From assembly GCA_900556645.1 (NCBI GenBank), contig USPJ01000071.1, positions 1 through 6,572 on the forward strand: a stretch of 6,572 nucleotides of DNA. Direction: 5' to 3'. The DNA comes from an uncultured Lachnospiraceae bacterium. Lineage in GTDB: Bacteria > Bacillota_A > Clostridia > Lachnospirales > Lachnospiraceae. Positions 6,083 to 6,572 of this stretch are shown here, in pieces. The notes under the pieces are model-generated. The model saw only the letters and a list, made by a program, of their open reading frames with translations. It made no database searches and was not told the origin of the DNA. Position numbers and translations under genes: made by a program. Each line of letters opens with the position of its first letter. The first letter of the stretch is position 1.

Positions 6083-6113
6083 ATAAAAGGGTGCCATAAG
6101 GCACCGCTTTTAT
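6083..6113 (-). terminator. Intrinsic terminator of icd
   Basis: GGTGCC (6090-6095) and GGCACC (6100-6105) form a 6-bp GC-rich stem with loop ATAA. ATAAAAG (6083-6089) and CTTTTAT (6107-6113) extend it by 7 bp beyond a single bulged base (6106). Read on the minus strand, the 3' arm supplies the run of T, and it lies 17 bases after the icd stop. The AT extension also gives a T-rich tail on the plus strand, so it could act in both directions, although no plus-strand gene reads into it. Confidence 0.85.
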
Positions 6114-6129
6114 TTTTCTTATTCTTTGA

Positions 6130-6572
6130 TTATAACATTTTTTCTAAGGTTTCACGAATTGCTTTAATAAAGTCCTGACTGTTTAATACGGTTACATTTT
6201 CAAGGCTGGTAATCAATGCCAAATCCTTTGTCATTTTACCCTCTTCAATGGTCTGGATGCATGCTTTCTCCAGCTTGTCCGCAAAAGTACTAAGTGCCTC
6301 ATTGCCATCCAGTTCACCTCTTTTTCTCAAGGCTCCTGTCCATGCAAAAATAGTTGCCACGGAGTTGGTAGACGTCTCTTCACCCTTCAGATGCTTATAA
6401 TAATGACGCTGTACCGTTCCGTGTGCCGCCTCATACTCGTAATAACCATCCGGTGATACCAGTACGGAGGTCATCATAGCCAAAGAACCAAAGGCAGAGG
6501 AAATCATATCACTCATAACATCTCCGTCATAGTTCTTACATGCCCAGATAAATCCACCTTCTGATTTCATAA
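6130..6572 (-). CDS. icd: NADP-dependent isocitrate dehydrogenase, C-terminal part (cut by window edge)
   Basis: Oxidative decarboxylation of isocitrate to 2-oxoglutarate with production of NADPH, in the cytosol; it feeds glutamate synthesis. Only about 147 C-terminal residues of the roughly 400 expected are inside the window; the frame stays open to the right edge, and the first visible Met (6568-6570) is internal rather than a start. Seen: [12 protein letters not shown], with the Asp residues expected to hold the metal; [16 protein letters not shown]; the coenzyme loop [10 protein letters not shown], in which Arg-His is the pair known to favour NADP in the homodimeric, eukaryote-like subfamily; and [24 protein letters not shown]. 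The C-terminus ENV...[13 protein letters not shown] is normal. The gene ends at TAA followed by a terminator. The upstream part, promoter and neighbours cannot be seen. Confidence 0.93.
   Translation of the reverse strand, partial: MKSEGGFIWACKNYDGDVMSDMISSAFGSLAMMTSVLVSPDGYYEYEAAHGTVQRHYYKHLKGEETSTNSVATIFAWTGALRKRGELDGNEALSTFADKLEKACIQTIEEGKMTKDLALITSLENVTVLNSQDFIKAIRETLEKML

Noticed and set aside
6568..6570. ATG at the right edge as the start of a short 146-residue protein
   Set aside because: The frame continues to the window edge and the sequence begins in the middle of the conserved isocitrate dehydrogenase core; it is an internal Met of a cut gene.

Overview
The window is ordinary chromosomal DNA from a low-to-medium GC Firmicute, most probably a clostridial gut-type bacterium of the Lachnospiraceae. 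This rests on the AT-rich intergenic spacers, strong GGAGG-type ribosome binding sites, a perfect SigA-type promoter, and proteins that read as Clostridia homologues (Rex, a YdiF-type ABC-F protein, a homodimeric NADP-type isocitrate dehydrogenase). The taxonomic call is inference from remembered family sequences, not from a search. All six genes lie on the minus strand, so transcription runs from high to low coordinates. No RNA gene, mobile element, CRISPR array or sign of recent transfer was seen.

In order of transcription: the 3' third of icd enters at the right edge and ends at a bulged intrinsic terminator (6083-6113). A 638-residue ABC-F ATPase of YdiF type follows (6042-4126). A 70-base gap then carries a textbook promoter (TTGACA, 17 bases, TATAAT) for rex (4055-3414). 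Fifteen bases behind rex is an unnamed 216-residue coiled-coil protein (3398-2748). Its stop codon is the exact loop of a perfect 10-bp terminator hairpin (2733-2760). Beyond that hairpin come nnr (2710-1226), a two-domain NAD(P)HX epimerase/dehydratase, and alr (1229-75), alanine racemase, which overlap by four bases (GTGA). The last 74 bases after alr hold no gene I can support.

Functionally the window is rich in nicotinamide-cofactor genes: IDH reduces NADP, Rex reads the NADH/NAD+ ratio, and Nnr repairs damaged NAD(P)H. Alr supplies D-alanine for peptidoglycan; nnr-alr is a recurrent Firmicute pairing, and an ABC-F gene close to rex recalls Bacillus subtilis ydiF-moaC-rex. I see no wholly new multi-gene system. 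The points most worth a second look are the uncharacterised coiled-coil protein that appears to share the rex transcript, the terminator whose loop is a stop codon and which seems to gate nnr-alr, and operator-like symmetry over the rex promoter.
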